DNA of 64,000 nucleotides. It comes from Kitasatospora phosalacinea (GTDB lineage Bacteria > Actinomycetota > Actinomycetes > Streptomycetales > Streptomycetaceae). This document shows, one piece after another, positions 29,179 to 38,357 of the stretch. The notes below the pieces were generated by a model. The model saw only the letters and a program-made list of their open reading frames with translations, ran no database searches and had not been told where the DNA came from. The DNA lies in the NCBI RefSeq assembly GCF_000716545.1, contig NZ_JNWZ01000017.1, positions 95,858 to 159,857 on the forward strand, written 5' to 3'. Position 1 is the first letter of the stretch; each line of letters opens with the position of its first letter. The translations under genes and the position numbers were made by a program.

Positions 29179-30360
29179 ATGGCATACCTCGACCACGCCG
29201 CCACCACCCCGATGCTGCCCGAGTCGGTCGCCGCGATGACGGCGCAGTTCGGTGTCGTCGGCAACGCCTCCTCGCTGCACGCCGCCGGCCGGCGGGCCCG
29301 CAGAGTGGTCGAGGAGTCCCGGGAGTCGCTCGGCGAGTCGCTGGGCGCCCGCCCCAGCGAGATCGTGCTCACCGGCGGCGGCACCGAGTCCGACAACCTG
29401 GCGGTCAAGGGCCTGTACTGGGCCAGGCGCGACGCCGAACCAGCCCGCCGCCGGGTGCTCAGCAGCCCGATCGAGCACCACGCGGTGCTGGACGCGGTGC
29501 ACTGGTTGGCCGAGCACGAGGGCGCCGAGGTCGAGTACCTGCCGGTGGACGGGCTCGGCCGGGTCCACCCGGAGGCGCTGCGCGAGGCGATCGAGCGGGC
29601 CCCGGAGACGGTCGCGCTGGTCACCGTGATGTGGGCCAACAACGAGGTCGGCACGATCCAGCCGATCCGCGAACTCGCGGCCGTCGCCGCCGAGTTCGAC
29701 GTGCCGATGCACTCCGACGCGGTGCAGGCGCTGGGCCAGGTGCCAGTGTCCTTCGCCGACTCCGGGCTGACCGCGCTCACCGTCACCGGCCACAAGGTCG
29801 GCGGCCCGTACGGCGTCGGCGCGCTGCTGCTGGCCCGCTCCGCCAAGCCCGTCCCGCTGCTGCACGGCGGCGGCCAGGAGCGCGACGTGCGCTCCGGCAC
29901 GCTGGACGCGCCGGGAGCGGCCGGGTTCGCGGTGGCCGCCGCGCTGGCCGTCGAGCGGCAGCCCGGGTACGCGGGCGCGGTCGGCGCGCTGCGCGACGAG
30001 CTGCTGGCCGCGGTCCGCGCGGCCGCGCCGGACGCGGTGCTCAACGGCGACCCCGGCGCGGACGGGCGGCTGCCCGCCAACGCGCACTTCTCCTTCCCCG
30101 GCTGCGAGGGCGACGCGCTGCTGATGCTGCTGGACGCGGCGGGCGTCGAGTGCTCCACCGGTTCGGCCTGCTCGGCCGGCGTCCCGCAGCCCAGCCACGT
30201 GCTGCTGGCGATGGGCGTCGACCCGGAGCTGGCCCGGGCCTCGCTGCGCTTCTCGCTCGGCCACACCTCCACCGCCGCCGACGTGGCGGCGCTGGCCGCC
30301 GCGCTGCCCGGCGCGGTGGAGCGGGCCCGGCGGGCCGGGCTGGTGCGCGCCGCCCGGTGA
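29179..30360 (+). CDS. Cysteine desulfurase (NifS/IscS family)
   Basis: A 393-residue PLP enzyme that takes sulfur from cysteine for tRNA thiolation and iron-sulfur clusters. It begins [10 protein letters not shown]. The PLP lysine is in [14 protein letters not shown], and the persulfide cysteine is in [11 protein letters not shown]. No RBS precedes ATG 29179, and TACACT ten bases upstream suggests a leaderless or near-leaderless transcript. mnmA, which needs this sulfur, lies downstream, separated here by a MarR/MFS pair. In streptomycetes these two genes usually stand close together, so this copy probably serves MnmA. Confidence 0.92.
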   Translation: MAYLDHAATTPMLPESVAAMTAQFGVVGNASSLHAAGRRARRVVEESRESLGESLGARPSEIVLTGGGTESDNLAVKGLYWARRDAEPARRRVLSSPIEHHAVLDAVHWLAEHEGAEVEYLPVDGLGRVHPEALREAIERAPETVALVTVMWANNEVGTIQPIRELAAVAAEFDVPMHSDAVQALGQVPVSFADSGLTALTVTGHKVGGPYGVGALLLARSAKPVPLLHGGGQERDVRSGTLDAPGAAGFAVAAALAVERQPGYAGAVGALRDELLAAVRAAAPDAVLNGDPGADGRLPANAHFSFPGCEGDALLMLLDAAGVECSTGSACSAGVPQPSHVLLAMGVDPELARASLRFSLGHTSTAADVAALAAALPGAVERARRAGLVRAAR

Positions 30361-30447
30361 GGTGGGGGCCGCCCGCTGAGGCCGCGTTCCGCCCGGCGGC
30401 GTGACGTTCCGTACGGAACCTTCTGCTTCCGGACGTACTCTGGGGGC

Positions 30448-30939
30448 ATGAACGCACCCCTCCCCGAGCGCACCGTCCGCGACCTCACCGGGATGCTGGT
30501 CCAGGCCGCGCACGCGATGAACACCCGGCTGTCGCTGGCCCTGGCCGAGATCGACAGCTCCCCGCGCAAGCACTGCGTGCTGCTGCACGCCCTGGAGGGC
30601 GAGCGCACCCAGTCGCAGCTGGCCGCGATCGCCGGTCTGGACAAGACCACCATGGTGGTCACCGCCGACGAGCTGGAGCGCGACGGCCTGGCCGAGCGCC
30701 ACCCGTCCGCGACCGACCGGCGGGTGAAGGTGATCCGGGTGACCCCCGCGGGCGCGGAGCTGGTGCGGCGCGGCGAGGTGATCGTCGACCGGGTGCACGG
30801 GGAGGCGCTGGGCGAGCTGTCGGCGGGGGAGCGGCAGGTGTTCGTGGACGCGCTGGACCGGCTGCAGCAGGCGAAGGAGTTCCCGATGACCGGGGAGGGC
30901 GGCGTGGTGCGCCGACCGCGGCGGGCCCGACAGGGATAG
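30448..30939 (+). CDS. MarR-family transcriptional regulator
   Basis: A 163-residue winged-helix regulator: RKHCVLLHALEGERTQSQLAAIAGLDKTTMVVTADELERDGL and the wing RHPSATDRRVKVIRVT. Such proteins usually repress an adjacent efflux gene and release DNA on binding a small aromatic compound. The MFS exporter 94 bases downstream is the obvious target, and the gap between them contains inverted repeats. Confidence 0.92.
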   Translation: MNAPLPERTVRDLTGMLVQAAHAMNTRLSLALAEIDSSPRKHCVLLHALEGERTQSQLAAIAGLDKTTMVVTADELERDGLAERHPSATDRRVKVIRVTPAGAELVRRGEVIVDRVHGEALGELSAGERQVFVDALDRLQQAKEFPMTGEGGVVRRPRRARQG

Positions 30940-30943
30940 CCGT

Positions 30944-30996
30944 CCCGATATAGATCGTCTATTACAAAACTATCTGCTACGGTCTCTCTTATCGGG
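30944..30996 (+). promoter_or_regulatory. MarR-type operator candidates before the MFS exporter
   Basis: An AT-rich patch between the MarR and MFS genes. It contains ATAGA-TCG-TCTAT (30950-30962), nested in a wider repeat CCCGATA (30944-30950) and TATCGGG (30990-30996). TACGGT at 30978-30983 could be a -10 element. A repressor bound here would block the exporter promoter. Confidence 0.5.
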
Positions 30997-31032
30997 AGCG
31001 CACGTCCGCGCGTCCCCGGGAGGGAGAGAACC

Positions 31033-32445
31033 GTGTCCGAGAACCCGTCACGCGCCCGCTGGCTGGCCCTCGCGGTGGTGTGCGCCGGAATGCTGATGGT
31101 GATCCTCGACGGGTCCATCACCACCGTCGCGCTGCCCGCCATCCAGGCCGACCTGCACGTCGGACCGGCCGGGCTGGCCTGGGTGGTGGACGCCTACGTG
31201 GTCGCCTTCGGCGGACTGCTGCTGCTCGCCGGACGCCTCGGCGACCTGCTCGGCCGCCGCCGGGTCTACCTCGCCGGGATCGCCGCCTTCACCGCCGCGT
31301 CCGTGCTCTGCGGCCTCGCCGTCAACGCCGGGACGCTGATCGCCGCCCGCTTCCTGCAGGGCGCCGGCGGCGCGATGGCCTCCGCCGTCGGCCTCGGCAT
31401 GGTCGTCGCGCTGTTCCCCGACCCCGCCGAGCGGGCCAAGGCGTTCGGCGCCTTCGGCTTCACCGGCGCGGTCGGCGCCTCGCTCGGCCAGGTGCTCGGC
31501 GGCGTCCTCACCGAGGGCCTCGGCTGGCACTGGATCTTCTTCATCAACCTGCCGATCGGCGCCGCCGCCCTGCTCGCCGGGGCGCGCCTGCTGGCCGACG
31601 ACCGCGGCCCCGGCCTGAAGGCGGGCGCCGACGCCCCCGGCGCCGCCCTGGTCACCGGCGGACTGATGCTCGGCGTCTACACCATCGTCGAGGGCGGACC
31701 GGCCGGCTGGACCTCCGCCCGCACCCTGACCACCGGCGCCGCCGCGCTCGTCCTGCTCGCCGCGTTCCTGCTCCGGCAGGCCCGCGCCGCCACCCCGCTG
31801 CTCCCGCCGCGGATCCTCGCCCGGCGCACCACCGCGCTCGCCAACCTGGTCCAACTCCTGATGCTGGCCGCGCTGTTCGGCTTCCAGATCCTGCTCGCCC
31901 TGTACCTCCAGCAGGTCCAGCACTACGGCGCGCTGGCCACCGGCCTGGCCATGCTGCCCGCCGCCCTCACCATCGGCGCCGTCTCGCTGCTGCTCGCGGC
32001 CCCCACCATCGCCCGGTTCGGCGAACGCCGCACCCTGCTGACCGGCCTGGCCCTGCTCACCGTCGGCATCGCCCTGCTCACCCGGCTCCCGGCCGGACAC
32101 CTCGACTACGCCGCCGACGTCCTGCCCACCCTGCTCAGCTCCGCCGGGTTCGGCCTCGCCGCCACCGCCCTCACCGCGCTCGGCATGGCCGACGCCCGCC
32201 CCGAGGACGCCGGCCTGCTCTCCGGCCTGCTCAACACCACCCAGCAGGTCGGCGCCGCGCTCGGCGTCGCCGTCCTCACCGCGCTGGCCGCCGACCGCGG
32301 CACCGCCGGCTTCCACCTCGCCTTCGGCACCGGCGCCGCGCTGCTGGCCGCCGCGTTCCTGCCGGCCCTCGCGCTGCCCCGGCACCGGCCCGCCGCGCCC
32401 GCCCCGCCCGTCGGCGCCGAGCCGCCCGTCCTGACCCACGGCTGA
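31033..32445 (+). CDS. MFS efflux transporter, 14-TM DHA2 (EmrB/QacA-like) type
   Basis: A 470-residue proton-driven exporter with about 14 membrane helices. Motif A is [14 protein letters not shown], and [13 protein letters not shown] and [12 protein letters not shown] at the start are typical of the DHA2 family. GTG 31033 has GGGAGGGAGA upstream. It is probably repressed by the MarR protein just before it. Drug specificity is unknown. Confidence 0.92.
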   Translation: MSENPSRARWLALAVVCAGMLMVILDGSITTVALPAIQADLHVGPAGLAWVVDAYVVAFGGLLLLAGRLGDLLGRRRVYLAGIAAFTAASVLCGLAVNAGTLIAARFLQGAGGAMASAVGLGMVVALFPDPAERAKAFGAFGFTGAVGASLGQVLGGVLTEGLGWHWIFFINLPIGAAALLAGARLLADDRGPGLKAGADAPGAALVTGGLMLGVYTIVEGGPAGWTSARTLTTGAAALVLLAAFLLRQARAATPLLPPRILARRTTALANLVQLLMLAALFGFQILLALYLQQVQHYGALATGLAMLPAALTIGAVSLLLAAPTIARFGERRTLLTGLALLTVGIALLTRLPAGHLDYAADVLPTLLSSAGFGLAATALTALGMADARPEDAGLLSGLLNTTQQVGAALGVAVLTALAADRGTAGFHLAFGTGAALLAAAFLPALALPRHRPAAPAPPVGAEPPVLTHG

Positions 32446-32486
32446 CCGCCGGGGTGCCGCCCGCCCCCGTTACGCTTGGAGGCACC

Positions 32487-33620
32487 ATGACTGACTTCCC
32501 CGGCGCCCCGACCACCCCGTCCACCGGCCGCCTGCGCGTGCTCGCCGCGATGTCCGGCGGCGTCGACTCAGCCGTCGCCGCCGCCCGGGCCGTCGAGGCC
32601 GGCCACGAGGTGACCGGCGTCCACCTGGCGCTCGCCAGCAACCCGCAGTCCTTCCGCACCGGAGCCCGCGGCTGCTGCACGCTGGAGGACTCCCGGGACG
32701 CCCGCCGCGCCGCCGACGTGATCGGCATCCCGTTCTACGTCTGGGACTTGGCCGAACGCTTCCGCGAGGACGTGATCGAGGACTTCGTCGCCGAGTACGC
32801 CGCCGGGCGCACCCCCAACCCGTGCCTGCGCTGCAACGAGAAGATCAAGTTCGCCGCGCTGCTCGACAAGGCGGTCGCGCTCGGCTTCGACGCCGTCTGC
32901 ACCGGCCACTACGCCCGGATCGTCGACCACGCCGACGGCACCCGCGAACTGCACCGCGCCGTCGACGCCGCCAAGGACCAGTCCTACGTCCTCGGCGTGC
33001 TCGACGCCGAGCAGCTCGCCCACTCGCTGTTCCCGCTCGGTGACACCACCAAGGACGTCATCCGCGCCGAGGCCGAACGGCGCGGCCTGGCCGTCGCCAA
33101 GAAGCCCGACAGCCACGACATCTGCTTCATCACCGACGGCGACACCCAGGGCTTCCTGGCCGAGCGCCTCGGCACCGCCCCCGGCGACATCCTCGACGCC
33201 GACGGCACCAAGCTCGGCGAGCACGACGGCGCGTACGGCTTCACCATCGGCCAGCGCAAGGGCCTGCGGATCGGCCGCCCCGCCGCCGACGGCAAGCCCC
33301 GCTACGTGCTCGACATCTCCCCGGTGAACAACACCGTCACCGTCGGCCCGGTCGAGGGACTCGACGTGCACGCCCTCACCGCCATCCGCCCCCGCTGGTG
33401 CGGCACCCCGGCCGTCGGCGAGGGCCGCTACACCGCCCAGCTGCGGGCGCACGGCGAGGAGGTGCCGGTCACCGCCGTGCTGAGCGGCGACGAACTGCAC
33501 GTCCGGCTCGACACCCCGGCCCGCGGCATCGCCCCGGGGCAGGCCGTGGTGCTGTACGACGGCACCCGGGTGGTCGGCTCGGCCACCATCGCGAGCACCG
33601 AGCGGGCCGTCGCGGTCTAG
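32487..33620 (+). CDS. mnmA: tRNA-specific 2-thiouridylase MnmA
   Basis: A 377-residue enzyme that thiolates U34 of Lys, Glu and Gln tRNAs. The PP-loop is [14 protein letters not shown]; catalytic cysteines lie in [14 protein letters not shown] and DSHDICFI. The C-terminal beta domain ([13 protein letters not shown] onward) is intact. ATG 32487 follows GGAGG, with a TACGCT -10-like motif close by. The stop codon TAG (33618-33620) is part of the CTAG that was duplicated when the transposable element entered, so the protein ends unchanged although the element starts at the very next base. Confidence 0.95.
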   Translation: MTDFPGAPTTPSTGRLRVLAAMSGGVDSAVAAARAVEAGHEVTGVHLALASNPQSFRTGARGCCTLEDSRDARRAADVIGIPFYVWDLAERFREDVIEDFVAEYAAGRTPNPCLRCNEKIKFAALLDKAVALGFDAVCTGHYARIVDHADGTRELHRAVDAAKDQSYVLGVLDAEQLAHSLFPLGDTTKDVIRAEAERRGLAVAKKPDSHDICFITDGDTQGFLAERLGTAPGDILDADGTKLGEHDGAYGFTIGQRKGLRIGRPAADGKPRYVLDISPVNNTVTVGPVEGLDVHALTAIRPRWCGTPAVGEGRYTAQLRAHGEEVPVTAVLSGDELHVRLDTPARGIAPGQAVVLYDGTRVVGSATIASTERAVAV

Positions 33621-33647
33621 TACTCCAGCCGTAGATCGTGATCTTGC
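33621..33647 (+). repeat. Left terminal inverted repeat
   Basis: 27 bases, identical to the reverse complement of the right end. Outside it is the CTAG target copy that supplies the mnmA stop codon. Confidence 0.93.
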
Positions 33648-33709
33648 GGTTTGCGGCAGGGACGTTTTTGAGGTGCTGCGGGTTCGGTAGTGCTGCACAC
33701 TTCGTTGTT

Positions 33710-34243
33710 GTGGAGATCGTGGAGGGTGAGCTGCGGCGCCTTCGGGCCGGGCTGGAAGTTGGCGATCGTCGGGAGCGGACGTTTCTCGTGCGGGTCCGGT
33801 TCACCGCCGATGACGCGGCACGAGTCATCGGCGGTGCGCGTGATGTTCTGGCGCCCGTGATCGAACGGGTAGGCACCTGGCCTGCGTTCGAGCATTGGCC
33901 CGAGTTGTTGCCGGCGTGGTTCGTGCAGCGGTGCGAGCCGGAGAGTGTTCCCGACCCGTCCTCCGACGTCGAGGCGTGGGAGCGGCGGTGGCGCGCGCTG
34001 ACTTCCGAGCAGAAGGCGGCGGAGTGTCACGGGCCATGGATGCTCTCGGACTGGCTCTACTACTTCGATCCGACCGAGGAGGGGCGGGGCGACGATCGCA
34101 GTTGGTGGTGGTGGGATGCGGGAGTGAGCGAACCGGGCAGTGGATGGGTCGAGGTCGCCACCACGGGCTGGCCGTTCGAGACCGGATCCCTGTCATGGCT
34201 CATCGAGGCGAGCGGCGGCACGGATCTGAGCTACGGGACGTGA
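33710..34243 (+). CDS. Passenger protein of unknown function in the IS701-type element
   Basis: About 177 residues from GTG 33710; the open frame extends to GTG 33638 inside the left repeat, and GTG 33719 is another start. None has a good RBS. The protein is acidic and tryptophan-rich, with VRVRFTADDAARVIGG, PAFEHWPELLPAWFVQRC, WMLSDWLYYFDP and a WWWW run in RSWWWWDAG, ending WLIEASGGTDLSYGT. It has no signal, membrane segment or DNA-binding motif I can see, and no transposition function is recognised. Third codon positions are less GC-rich than in host genes. It may be captured cargo, an immunity- or stress-type protein, or an accessory to the element. Confidence 0.7.
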   Translation: MEIVEGELRRLRAGLEVGDRRERTFLVRVRFTADDAARVIGGARDVLAPVIERVGTWPAFEHWPELLPAWFVQRCEPESVPDPSSDVEAWERRWRALTSEQKAAECHGPWMLSDWLYYFDPTEEGRGDDRSWWWWDAGVSEPGSGWVEVATTGWPFETGSLSWLIEASGGTDLSYGT

Positions 34244-34247
34244 ACCC

Positions 34248-35558
34248 TCATCCCTGGTAAACGGCCTGTCCCCGGTAATGGCTGGCCCCGGCGCGGGCTT
34301 GATGGCGTCGCCGCCAGTGCGACCAGCCGAGTCGGGCAGCCACGGATGTGGGAGGAGCGATCAGCAGGTTGAACAGTCGCTGGATCTCGTTACAGGTCAA
34401 CGGGATCAATCCGTCGCTCTCGGGCACGGCATGTTCCCGTGCGCGCACTACCGCGAGGAACGCGTGAGCGAGCATGGCGAGGGTGACCCATCGGGACCAT
34501 GACGGGTAGCGGCGGACCTGGTGCTCGTCGAGTCCGGCCAGGCCCTTGCCGGACTGGAAGAACTCCTCCACCCGCCACCTTGATCCGGCAACTCTGACCA
34601 GCTCGGTCAGCGGCACCGGGCGGGTTGAGTGGCAGCGATAGTAGGCGAGTTCGCCGGTGCTGCGGTTGCGGCGGATCAGTAGCCGGTGGCTGCCGGGGCC
34701 GGGGTGGGTGAGGTCGATGACGGCCCAGTCGTAGAAGCGGTGCCCCTTCGCGCCGGCCCCGGCGGATAGCTTCTGCCAGGCCCGCTTCGGCAGCTTCTTG
34801 GCCAGGACGTCCGCGCGGAACTTTCCGGCATGAGTGAGGACTTCGTGGGTGCGGGCGACGGCGAGCACGTAGCCGCAGCCGCGTTCCTCCAGTGCGGCCC
34901 ACAGCTTCGGGTTGCCACCGTAGACCTCGTCGCCGGCGACCCAGGGGGCCCGGTGGCCCGCGTCCAGGAACCGGCCGATCATGCGGGCGGCCAGCTCCGG
35001 CTTGGTGGCGAAGGTGGTCTGACCGTCGAGTCCGGCGGCCCGGCAGCGGTCGGGCTCGGACGTCCACGAGCGTGGGATGTACAACTCCCGGTCCACCGCC
35101 GCGTGCCCGCGCTGACCGGCGTAGACGAGGTAGACGGCGACCTGCGAGTTCTCGATCCTGCCCGCGGTGCCGGTGTATTGCCGCTGGACGCCGACTGTGT
35201 GGGTGCCCTTCTTCACATCGCCGGTCTCGTCGACCACCAGCACCGCCTGGTCGTCGCGCAGATGCTCCACCACGTAGTCGCGGACCTCGTCGCGCACCAG
35301 ATCGGCGTCCCACTTGGCCCGGCCCAGCAGGTGCTGCATCCCGTCCGGGGTCGCCTCGCCGGCCCACTCGGCGATCGTCCAGCAGTTCTTGCGTGGCAGG
35401 TCCGACAGCAGCCCGAGCACCAACTGCCGGACCCGACGCCGTGGCTCAACCCGCCCGAACTGTCCCGCGATCCGGCCCATCAGGACCTCGAACGCCTTCT
35501 GCCAACGGGCAGGGTCTACGCTGTGACCTGCGGCCACCGCATGATCTTCTGTCTTCAC
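34248..35558 (-). CDS. IS701-family transposase (DDE)
   Basis: A 436-residue transposase with the IS701 pattern: NCWTIAEWAGEATPDGMQHLLGRAKWD, then VLVVDETGDVKKGTHTVGVQRQYTGTAGRIENSQVAVY (split here only in reading), and the catalytic D in VVDETGD, D in AGDEVYGG, E in WRVEEFFQSGKG. All three acidic residues are present, so the enzyme is probably active. GTG 35558 (MKTEDHAVAAGHSVDPARW) is chosen as the best start; the frame opens to 35618, inside the right repeat. The right end of the element is its promoter side. Confidence 0.93.
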   Translation of the reverse strand: MKTEDHAVAAGHSVDPARWQKAFEVLMGRIAGQFGRVEPRRRVRQLVLGLLSDLPRKNCWTIAEWAGEATPDGMQHLLGRAKWDADLVRDEVRDYVVEHLRDDQAVLVVDETGDVKKGTHTVGVQRQYTGTAGRIENSQVAVYLVYAGQRGHAAVDRELYIPRSWTSEPDRCRAAGLDGQTTFATKPELAARMIGRFLDAGHRAPWVAGDEVYGGNPKLWAALEERGCGYVLAVARTHEVLTHAGKFRADVLAKKLPKRAWQKLSAGAGAKGHRFYDWAVIDLTHPGPGSHRLLIRRNRSTGELAYYRCHSTRPVPLTELVRVAGSRWRVEEFFQSGKGLAGLDEHQVRRYPSWSRWVTLAMLAHAFLAVVRAREHAVPESDGLIPLTCNEIQRLFNLLIAPPTSVAARLGWSHWRRRHQARAGASHYRGQAVYQG

Positions 35559-35608
35559 ACACCGATGATCAGCGGTGGCCGCAGCCGTGCCCCCACCGGC
35601 CCCCACCA

Positions 35609-35635
35609 GCAAGATCACGATCTACGGCTGGAGTA
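35609..35635 (-). repeat. Right terminal inverted repeat
   Basis: 27 bases, perfect partner of 33621-33647, followed by the second CTAG copy at 35636-35639. Confidence 0.93.
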
Positions 35636-35646
35636 CTAGGCCCGGT

Positions 35647-37290
35647 CTAGTGCCCTACTTCGAAGTCGAGTTCGTCCAGGTGTGACAGCGGCGGCACGGT
35701 GACCGCCTCGCCGCGCAGCGCCCGGCGCAGGACCTCGCGCAGGCGTTCGTCGTCCAGGACCGCCCGGTAGTCGCTGAGCCAGGACAGCCGACGGTCCAGG
35801 GACAGCGCGTGCTCCACGGCGGCCCGGACCCCGGGGGAGAGCCGGCCGCGCCGGGAGAGTTCGGCGACGGCCCGGGTGCCGAGCCGGTACGGGGCGGGGT
35901 CCTCGTAGGAGCGGCGGACCGGCGGCGTCCGGATCAGCCCGCGGGCTGCCTCCTCCGGGTCGGCGGGCGGTTCGGGGACGTCGGCCGTGCCGTCCCAGGC
36001 CGCCAGCAGCCGGATGCCCGGGTGGTGGTCCGGCCAGGCGTGCGACTCGCCCTCCCGGGCCCACTCCGCGACCTGCGGGCGCAGCACCGCCGCGTGCCCC
36101 TGCAGCGGGAGCAGCGCGTCGTACGGTTCCGGGCGCCGCGGGCCGCCGGTGTCGTAGCTCCGGCCGTTCTCCCGCTCCGGCTCCCGCAGCCGTTCCACCA
36201 GGTCGGGCAGGACGCGCGGGTCGCCGAGCCGGGCCAGCGCCCAGCGCGCCTGGTCGCCGGCGCTGCCGTCGAGGAACCCGTCGTCGTTGTCGGTGTCGTC
36301 CAGCCGGGCGTGCAGCGCGTCGGCGTACGGGGCGGCCGCGGGGCCCAGCACGGCGAGGAAGGCCGCGGCCCAGTAGCGGACCTCGGGGGCGGGCGAGGAG
36401 AGCAGCGCGCCGGCGGTGGCGAGCCAGAGCGGGCCGGTGGACGGCAGGTCCAGCAGCGGGCGCCAGCCGGCCTCCAGGGCGGCCGCGCACAGCTCGTGGC
36501 GGCCCGCGTCCGCCGCCGCCCGGGCCAGCCGGGCGCAGAGGTGGGGGGTGAGGCGCGGCGGCAGCCCGCGGCCGGTCCAGGCGACCTCCCGGTCCAGCGC
36601 CGCCGGGTGGTCGTCGCCGGGTTCGCTCCAGAGCCGTTCGACGGCGGCGGGCGCCGCCGAGTCGAGGACGGCCGCCACCCATCGGTCGGCCCAGCGCTCC
36701 GGTTCGGCGGCGTCCAGCACGGCCAGCCCCCACAGGGCGGCCAGCCGGTGGGCGGCGGCGTCCGGCCCGGTGGCGCCGTGCAGGGTGTCGGTGAGCAGGG
36801 CGCGGGCCGCGTCGTCGGTGGGGTCGGCCACCTCGCCCAGGCGCCGCAACTGCCTGAACCGGAGCCAGGGTTCGGTCTCCTCCGGGATTCGCGCCAGCAG
36901 TGGTGCGGCCCGCTCCACCAGGTATCCGGCCGTCCGGCGGACCTTCGGGTCCGGGTCGGCGAGCAGCGGCTCCAGGGCGGTGCGGTGCTCGCGCCAGGCG
37001 GCGGCCCAGCCGGGGGCGCGGCGCTCGGCGGCTTCCTGCCGGCCGACGCCGACCAGGTGCGCCAGGACGTGCAGCAGTTCCTCCCGGTTCGGTCGGTCCG
37101 GGTCGCGGACCAGGGCGACCAGGAACGGCAGCGCGGCGGGCGCGGCCGGGTCCATGCCCTCGTCCCAGCGGTGCAGCCACAGTCTGGACGGCTCGCCCCG
37201 GGCGGCCTGCCGCAGCTGCTCCAGCACCGGTTCGCGGGCCGCCGACTCCAGCCGCTGCCACGCCTCGTCCACCGTCGTCACGCGCGGCAT
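35647..37290 (-). CDS. HEAT-repeat-like protein of unknown function
   Basis: A 547-residue soluble alpha-helical protein with repeated units such as DPDPKVRRTAGYLVERAAPLLA, SPAPEVRYWAAAFLAVLGPAA and LGDPRVLPDLVERL. HEAT/armadillo-type repeats usually serve as protein-binding scaffolds. Before the transposon entered, its stop lay about 29 bp-or-less beyond the mnmA stop on the opposite strand (the present gap minus the element is 8 bases plus one CTAG). No enzymatic motif is seen. ATG 37290 (MPRVTTVDEAWQRL) is the likely start. Confidence 0.75.
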   Translation of the reverse strand: MPRVTTVDEAWQRLESAAREPVLEQLRQAARGEPSRLWLHRWDEGMDPAAPAALPFLVALVRDPDRPNREELLHVLAHLVGVGRQEAAERRAPGWAAAWREHRTALEPLLADPDPKVRRTAGYLVERAAPLLARIPEETEPWLRFRQLRRLGEVADPTDDAARALLTDTLHGATGPDAAAHRLAALWGLAVLDAAEPERWADRWVAAVLDSAAPAAVERLWSEPGDDHPAALDREVAWTGRGLPPRLTPHLCARLARAAADAGRHELCAAALEAGWRPLLDLPSTGPLWLATAGALLSSPAPEVRYWAAAFLAVLGPAAAPYADALHARLDDTDNDDGFLDGSAGDQARWALARLGDPRVLPDLVERLREPERENGRSYDTGGPRRPEPYDALLPLQGHAAVLRPQVAEWAREGESHAWPDHHPGIRLLAAWDGTADVPEPPADPEEAARGLIRTPPVRRSYEDPAPYRLGTRAVAELSRRGRLSPGVRAAVEHALSLDRRLSWLSDYRAVLDDERLREVLRRALRGEAVTVPPLSHLDELDFEVGH

Positions 37291-37399
37291 GGTGGCAGGC
37301 CGGGGGAGCGGTGGGCCAGGGGTTTTCCGGAGGGCTGCCGGGAGGGCGGGGTGCCACTTAGAATCGGCGCTCCGGGGCGGCGACGGACAGGGGGCCTCG

Positions 37400-37747
37400 A
37401 TGAAGGACAGGTACGTTCGCAAGCTGGACGACGGGTCGTACGTCATCAGCGACAGCCCGGGGCCGATGCCGGGCGGGGGGTACGGCAGGAACGAGGGCGG
37501 GTCCGATGCCGTCGTCCAGTCGGTGTGGTCGGTCGCCATCGCCTCGACCGTCCTGATGTGGCTGCTGCGGGTGGGGGTCGTGCCGGGCATGCCCGTGGTG
37601 GTGTGCTGGGGCCTGTCGGTGCTGCCGGCGGCGGCGATCGCCGTCCGGCTGGCGCTGAAGTTCACCAACCGGTGGGGCAGGTTCCTGGCCTGGGCGAGCG
37701 CCGCCGTGCTGGTGGCCGCGTTCGCGTACTGGGGGCTGCTGCTCTGA
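37400..37747 (+). CDS. Small membrane protein of unknown function
   Basis: A 115-residue protein: a polar N-terminal tail with GGGYGRNEGG, then hydrophobic stretches (SVAIASTVLMWLLRVG, MPVVVCWGLSVLPAAAIAV, FLAWASAAVLVAAFAYWGLLL) that give two or three membrane helices. It is divergent from the HEAT-repeat gene. TAGAAT at 37359-37364 could be its -10 element. No family recognised. Confidence 0.65.
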   Translation: MKDRYVRKLDDGSYVISDSPGPMPGGGYGRNEGGSDAVVQSVWSVAIASTVLMWLLRVGVVPGMPVVVCWGLSVLPAAAIAVRLALKFTNRWGRFLAWASAAVLVAAFAYWGLLL

Positions 37748-37768
37748 GCCGGGGCGTGCCCAAACGGT

Positions 37769-37799
37769 TTGACCCGGGTGCGTGGGGCGGTGGTAGGAC
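37769..37799 (+). promoter_or_regulatory. Promoter of the LOG-family gene
   Basis: TTGACC (37769-37774) and TAGGAC (37794-37799) are separated by 19 bases, close to the major vegetative promoter pattern of streptomycetes. The start codon follows ten bases later, so the 5' leader would be only a few bases. Confidence 0.6.
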
Positions 37800-37809
37800 T
37801 GGGGGCACT

Positions 37810-38346
37810 ATGAACATCACGGTCTTCTGCTCCGCCAACTTCCTCGACGCCAAGTACACCGCCCCCGCGGCCGAGTTCGCCCGGCTGATCGGCGAGGCCG
37901 GTCACACCCTGGTGTGGGGCGGCTCGCACGCCGGGCTGATGGGGCAGCTCGCCGACGCGGTCAAGGACGCCGGCGGGCGGCTGGTCGGGATCTCGGTGGA
38001 GTTCCTGCGCCACAAGGCCTACGAGGGCGCGGACGAGCTGGTGACCATGCCGGACCTGCCGACCCGGAAGGCCGAGCTGCTGGCGCACGGGGACGCGCTG
38101 GTGGTGCTGGCCGGCGGGATCGGGACGCTGGACGAGATCACCGAGGTGCTGGAGCTGAAGAAGCACGGCCTGCACGACAAGCCGGTGATCGTCCTGGACA
38201 GCGAGGGCTTCTACACCGGCCTGCGCCTCCAGCTGGAGCGGATGGACGCCGAGGGCTTCCTGCCCCGTCCGCTCGCCGAGCTGGTGACCTTCGCGCGGAC
38301 CCCGGCCGAGGCCTTCGCCCACCTGTCCGCCGACCAGAACCAGTAA
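37810..38346 (+). CDS. LOG-family protein (nucleotide 5'-monophosphate phosphoribohydrolase-like)
   Basis: A 178-residue Rossmann-like protein of the lysine decarboxylase-like LOG family. The nucleotide site is VWGGSHAGLMGQLADA and the catalytic motif is AGGIGTLDEI (family PGGxGTxxE with the first Pro replaced by Ala). LPTRKAELL supplies the conserved Arg-Lys. Characterised members release base from AMP or cytokinin riboside monophosphate. Despite frequent naming, lysine decarboxylase activity is not expected. It ends 11 bases before the next gene, so the two are probably co-transcribed. Confidence 0.88.
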   Translation: MNITVFCSANFLDAKYTAPAAEFARLIGEAGHTLVWGGSHAGLMGQLADAVKDAGGRLVGISVEFLRHKAYEGADELVTMPDLPTRKAELLAHGDALVVLAGGIGTLDEITEVLELKKHGLHDKPVIVLDSEGFYTGLRLQLERMDAEGFLPRPLAELVTFARTPAEAFAHLSADQNQ

Positions 38347-38357
38347 GGAAGATCGAA

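Larger units (their letters stand above)
33621..35635. mobile_element. IS701-family insertion sequence with passenger gene, 2015 bp
   Basis: The element is bounded by 27-bp perfect terminal inverted repeats starting TACTCCAGCCGTAGATCGTG and flanked by CTAG on both sides (33617-33620 and 35636-35639). That is the four-base YTAR-type target duplication known for IS701-family elements. Inside are a transposase gene (minus strand) and a passenger gene (plus strand) with only four bases between their stops. Typical IS701 elements are about 1.4-1.5 kb, so about 0.5-0.6 kb is extra. Perfect ends and duplication suggest a recent and possibly still mobile insertion. Base composition is less GC-rich than the flanking genes. 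Confidence 0.93.

Noticed and set aside
31080..32486. Arg/Pro-rich open frame overlapping the MFS transporter and continuing into mnmA
   Set aside because: The first part is the MFS gene read in another frame. mnmA begins at ATG 32487 with its own RBS.
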